Positions 61,053 to 64,000 of a DNA stretch of 64,000 nucleotides are shown one piece after another. Source of the DNA: Clostridiales bacterium (lineage in GTDB: Bacteria; Bacillota; Clostridia; Lachnospirales; Lachnospiraceae); contig DUNO01000009.1 of NCBI GenBank assembly GCA_012839295.1, positions 154,413-218,412 on the forward strand. The letters run 5' to 3'. The position numbers and the translations under genes are program-made. The notes beneath the pieces are model-generated. The model was not told where the DNA came from and made no database searches. It saw nothing but the letters and a program-made list of their open reading frames with translations. The number at the start of each line of letters is the position of its first letter. Position 1 is the stretch's first letter.

Positions 61053-62924
61053 ATGAACTTAAGGAAAAGAATATCAGCAGTTTTAATGGTAGCGGTACTT
61101 TTATTGTCGTCCTTGCTTGTTAATCCTTTACCGATCAATACAGCAGCGGGAGGCGGGGTCGTATCCGCACAGACCTTAGGAGTTACCGACAGCAGTGCTT
61201 TAAATGAGACAGATATTGTTTACATGGTTTTAACGGACCGTTTTTATGATGGGAACGCAGCCAACAATGGAACACTGAATGCAGAATACCGCCCGGGTGA
61301 GTTAAAATATACCCAGGGAGGTGACTGGGTAGGGTTACGGTCAAAGCTTAACTATATCAAGAATCTTGGGGTGACAGCGATCTGGATTTCACCGCCATCC
61401 CAAAATGAGCTGCTAAGCCGGGACGGAAGCGAATCCGGTTACCATGGATATTTTACCAAGGATTATTACAGCCCGGATCCTCATTACGGGACGAAACAGG
61501 ATCTGATTGCCCTGGTGGATGCAGCACATAATTTAGGACTTAAGGTGATTTTAGACGTGGTGCCAAACCATACGGCGGATTATCTGGAGCCTTATGCCTC
61601 TTCTTATTCCTCACCGAGCTATCAGCCCGCGGCACCCTTTAACAACCCTTCCTGGTTCCATCAAAACGGGGACATCCTGGACTGGAACAATGAATGGCAG
61701 GTACAGAATTGTGATTTGGGAGGCCTTGATGACGTCGACCATTCTAATCCGGCTGCAAGGGCAGCAATTAAAGATGTGTATAAGATGTGGGTTGATGACA
61801 CAGGCGTGGACGGCGTCAGGGTAGATGCTGCCCGCTCAGTGGACAAGAACTTCCTGAGGGAATTTGAGGAATACCTGGGAGTTCCAAGCTTCGGCGAAAT
61901 CTTTGTGGGAGATGTTGACTATGTCAGCGATTATCAGAATTATGAATGGGGCGTGCTCGATTTCCCTCTGTTCTTCCAGGCCAGGGAAGTATTTGCAAAT
62001 GATGCAAGCTTTTATAATGTAAAGTCTATTTTAGACCAGGATTACAAGTATAATAATGTAAACCGTTTAGTAACGTTCATTGATAACCATGACAGGGATC
62101 GTTTCTTATGCCTTGCAAATGATAATTACCAGAAGCTCCGTCTGGCCCTGACCTTCTTATTTACCGTAAGGGGAATCCCGGATGTATATTACGGCACGGA
62201 GCAGGAGTGCTACGGCGGAGGCAAGCCGACGGAATGGGCTGGAATCGCAAATAAAGAAAACAGGGAGGTCATGCCGGGCTTTTCAGAGGACGGGGAAATG
62301 TTTAAGTATATCCAGAAGCTGACAAGCATCAGGAAGGACTACGCCTGCTTAAGCAACGGAACCCAAAGGGAGATGTGGGTGGAAAATAACATCTATGCAT
62401 ATTCCAGAAGGGATGACAGTACCGGGCAGGAGATTATCACCGTAATTAATAATGGGACAAGCAATGAGACAAGAAACATTCCGATCCGGGCAGAAAGCTC
62501 CATTTCCATCGGAACAAAGCTTACCAATCTTTTGGATACCGCTGTAACAACAAATGTAATAAGCGGCTCTGTTACCGGAAAGCAGATTTCATTAACCATC
62601 CCGGCCAAAACAGCCTATGTATTTACTACGGACAATGTATCACCCTATACACCGCCGGCAAAAACAGTCACAACCATCCGCGTGCATTATGATGTTGGCC
62701 TTGGCAACACGATGTACCTTAGAGGAGGCAGCTATCCTCTATGGTGGGATCAGGGCAGGTCCATGCTCAATGTTTCTTCGGACGTGTGGGTTTATGAAAT
62801 TGAGCGTTACGCTGCAGGGGAGGTCTTTGAATTCAAGCCATTGATCAATGATACCACCTGGTCGAGCGGAAACAATTTCATTGGTGTCGGCGGACAAACT
62901 ATTGATATTTATCCGAATTTCTAA
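61053..62924 (+). CDS. Secreted GH13 alpha-amylase (CGTase-like) with starch-binding tail
   Basis: 623 residues. Signal peptide MNLRKRISAVLMVAVLLLSS. TDIVYMVLTDRFYDGNAANN opens the barrel. Catalytic regions: I DVVPNHTADY (D168), II GVRVDAARSV (nucleophile D258), III FGEIFVGD (acid E282), IV FIDNHDRDRF (D347). Residues about 460-540 form the all-beta domain C. The last 85 residues (TTIRVHYDVGLGNTMYLRGGSYPLWWDQG...VFEFKPLINDTTWSSGNNFIG) resemble a starch-binding module of the CBM20/25/26 type. It degrades starch outside the cell and feeds the transporter encoded upstream. AAAGGAG precedes the start. Confidence 0.93.
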   Translation: MNLRKRISAVLMVAVLLLSSLLVNPLPINTAAGGGVVSAQTLGVTDSSALNETDIVYMVLTDRFYDGNAANNGTLNAEYRPGELKYTQGGDWVGLRSKLNYIKNLGVTAIWISPPSQNELLSRDGSESGYHGYFTKDYYSPDPHYGTKQDLIALVDAAHNLGLKVILDVVPNHTADYLEPYASSYSSPSYQPAAPFNNPSWFHQNGDILDWNNEWQVQNCDLGGLDDVDHSNPAARAAIKDVYKMWVDDTGVDGVRVDAARSVDKNFLREFEEYLGVPSFGEIFVGDVDYVSDYQNYEWGVLDFPLFFQAREVFANDASFYNVKSILDQDYKYNNVNRLVTFIDNHDRDRFLCLANDNYQKLRLALTFLFTVRGIPDVYYGTEQECYGGGKPTEWAGIANKENREVMPGFSEDGEMFKYIQKLTSIRKDYACLSNGTQREMWVENNIYAYSRRDDSTGQEIITVINNGTSNETRNIPIRAESSISIGTKLTNLLDTAVTTNVISGSVTGKQISLTIPAKTAYVFTTDNVSPYTPPAKTVTTIRVHYDVGLGNTMYLRGGSYPLWWDQGRSMLNVSSDVWVYEIERYAAGEVFEFKPLINDTTWSSGNNFIGVGGQTIDIYPNF

Positions 62925-63025
62925 GGTATGGATGAAGCACAATGGGGCATCTGTGCAAAGGACAAAGTAAAATGCAGGACAGAAAAAAATGAATAAATAA
63001 CAGCAGCTTATAAATACTATATCTT

Positions 63026-63062
63026 AAAAAGCCGTTTCACATTAGTTTGAAGCGGCTTTTTA
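63026..63062 (+). terminator. Intrinsic terminator of the maltodextrin operon
   Basis: AAAAAGCCGTTTCA pairs with TTGAAGCGGCTTTTT across a short loop, ending in five T. It lies about 100 bp after the amylase stop. Confidence 0.85.
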
Positions 63063-63119
63063 TAATGAATCCCTGTATTTTGGAATGCTGCCTTGCCGGA
63101 ATATGACGGAGTATAGCTC

Positions 63120-63242
63120 TTGAAGCATTATGAAAAATTAATCTTAGAAAAGCGCCAGGAAAACGTCTTCACAGGGGAATTCAAAAGGATTTTACAGGAA
63201 GGGCTGGGAAAATTCATAGGGAATACTGATAAAAATTATTGA
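63120..63242 (+). CDS. Possible 40-residue peptide or gene remnant
   Basis: A frame from TTG 63120 to TGA 63242 encodes LKHYEKLILEKRQENVFTGE and a further 20 residues rich in charged and hydrophobic side chains in a plausible helix. GGAG lies 8 nt upstream. It runs into the Rrf2 promoter. It may be a tiny protein or the decayed end of a lost gene. The rest of 62925-63406 has no gene apart from the terminator and Rrf2 promoter. Confidence 0.22.
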   Translation: MKHYEKLILEKRQENVFTGEFKRILQEGLGKFIGNTDKNY

Positions 63243-63267
63243 CAAGGTTTAGACGAAGTGCTATAGT
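63239..63267 (+). promoter_or_regulatory. Promoter of the Rrf2/IscR-type gene
   Basis: TTGACA (63239-63244) and TATAGT (63262-63267) are separated by exactly 17 bp. Confidence 0.8.
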
Positions 63268-63275
63268 ATAACCAA

Positions 63276-63345
63276 GTAATTTAATAGGAATTAAAAAAGT
63301 AGGAATTGAAGTAATAGGAATTAATTTAACGGAATTAATTCATCA
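63276..63345 (+). promoter_or_regulatory. Direct-repeat region, likely Rrf2 autoregulatory site
   Basis: Just downstream of the promoter, TAGGAATT-type words recur (AATAGGAATTAA, GTAGGAATTGAA, AATAGGAATTAA, ACGGAATTAATT) at about 18-20 bp intervals, with embedded GGAATTAATT palindromes. Rrf2 regulators usually bind such sites at their own promoters, so repression of itself is plausible. Confidence 0.45.
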
Positions 63346-63406
63346 GGAAATAAGGCTATAAAGAGGTGGGAAGTAATATCCTCATAGGCGAAGGAGGTAG
63401 TGGGAC

Positions 63407-63889
63407 ATGAAGTTATCTACCAAGGGCAGGTATGGTTTACGCGCGGTTTTAGATCTTGCGGTTCATGCTGACGACGAAGCCATGGCTCTTAGTCAGATTG
63501 CTGAACGACAAAGTATATCGATGAACTATTTGGAACAGCTGATTGCCAAACTGAAAAAAGCAGGAATTGTGACAAGCATCCGGGGAGCGCAGGGTGGTTA
63601 TAAGCTCGCCCTTCCGGCGGAGGAGATTTCCGTTGGGGATATCCTGAGGGCGCTTGAGGGCGACTTAAGTCCTGTGGATTGCTCCTTGGTAACCAGCAAT
63701 GAAGGTATTTGCAGCAATGCGGATTCCTGTGTAACAAAATATGTTTGGAAGCGTATAAGTGATAGTATAAATGACGCAGTGGATACAATAAAGCTTTCCG
63801 AACTGGTGGCCGAGAGCAGGAAGGTTCAAGCTGGAATAGGCACGACAGACACCAAGGCGAAACAAACATGTGGAAATAGTGTGAAATGA
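63407..63889 (+). CDS. Rrf2-family regulator (IscR-like)
   Basis: 160 residues. The winged helix is MKLSTKGRYGLRAVLDLAVH...LSQIAERQSISMNYLEQLIAKLKKAGIVTSIRGAQGGYKLA. Three cysteines C92, C102 and C108 lie where IscR holds its 2Fe-2S cluster, but the first gap is longer (9 residues instead of 5). In Clostridia such genes head iscS/iscU operons, which would lie beyond the window. It should sense Fe-S status or cysteine supply. GAAGGAGG is the ribosome binding site. The stop lies inside the first unit of a tandem repeat. Confidence 0.9.
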   Translation: MKLSTKGRYGLRAVLDLAVHADDEAMALSQIAERQSISMNYLEQLIAKLKKAGIVTSIRGAQGGYKLALPAEEISVGDILRALEGDLSPVDCSLVTSNEGICSNADSCVTKYVWKRISDSINDAVDTIKLSELVAESRKVQAGIGTTDTKAKQTCGNSVK

Positions 63890-64000
63890 AGATCATTTCA
63901 CATCCGCCATTGAGTGACCTAACGGTCAAATGTTCGTTAGTGTGAAATGAAGATCATTTCACATCCGACATTGAGTGACCTAACGGTCAAATGTTCGTTA
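63878..64000. repeat. 61-bp tandem repeat running off the window
   Basis: The unit starting at 63878 recurs at 63939 with one difference (CCGCCATT vs CCGACATT). Each unit has GTGAAATG/CATTTCAC (8-bp stem) and CTAACG/CGTTAG (6-bp stem), so it folds into two hairpins. The first unit includes the stop codon of the Rrf2 gene, so it began as a duplication of the gene end plus downstream sequence. More copies may follow outside. Confidence 0.9.

Overview
The window looks like a chromosome segment from an anaerobic, low-to-moderate GC, spore-forming Clostridia species, most likely Lachnospiraceae-like. The basis is pyruvate:ferredoxin oxidoreductase (nifJ), an NfnAB-type transhydrogenase pair, a SpoVB-family flippase, a CpsD-type EPS kinase, a tRNA without encoded CCA, and strong AAGGAGG-type ribosome binding sites. 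There is no phage, insertion sequence or CRISPR array. Assignment is from protein motifs and context only; no database search was possible.

Layout. 1-1.4 kb: degenerate tandem repeats, a small membrane protein (minus strand) and a CYTH-domain protein. 1.4-12.5 kb: a carbohydrate locus with a membrane-anchored AraC-type sensor-regulator, a lipoprotein solute-binding protein, two permeases, a second paralogous solute-binding protein and a large cytoplasmic GH2 enzyme. No transporter ATPase is present. 12.5-13.9 kb: tiny basic proteins and an HD-domain protein. 14-20 kb: nfnA/nfnB, a GGDEF-EAL protein, a membrane protein and a DUF5688-like protein. 20.1-24.2 kb: nifJ with a long structured leader. 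24.3-32.3 kb: tRNA-Arg(CCG), an EcsC-like protein, two small unknown proteins, an RluB/RluF-type pseudouridine synthase with a repeat tail, ligA, metA (predicted acetyl-CoA type) and a decayed gene pair.

32.4-49.8 kb is an exopolysaccharide cluster of 15 genes on the plus strand: a beta-helix protein, Wzz-like and CpsD-like proteins, two GT4 and four GT2 glycosyltransferases, a Wzy-like polymerase, a Wzx-like flippase, a GH16 hydrolase with an Ig-like tail, a GT-C-like membrane protein, a UbiA-family phosphoribosyl-polyprenol synthase candidate and a HAD phosphatase fused to GtrA. The last three genes look like a lipid-linked pentose donor route. No initiating sugar-phosphate transferase is visible. 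49.9-54.5 kb: a CcdA-thioredoxin fusion, a PAS-GGDEF cyclase and, convergently, the SpoVB-like flippase. 54.7-63 kb: a maltodextrin locus (LacI regulator with a clear promoter/operator, neopullulanase-type GH13, binding protein, two permeases, secreted amylase). 63.2-64 kb: an Rrf2/IscR-type regulator followed by a 61-bp tandem repeat that runs off the window.

The most unusual item is a leader element of about 90-115 nt present three times (13.1, 34.8 and 54.5 kb, the last on the minus strand). Each copy ends at the start codon of a different gene (HD protein, CpsD-like kinase, SpoVB-like flippase). Each carries a strong ribosome binding site and ATG for a short upstream reading frame, plus two mutually exclusive hairpins that share one arm.
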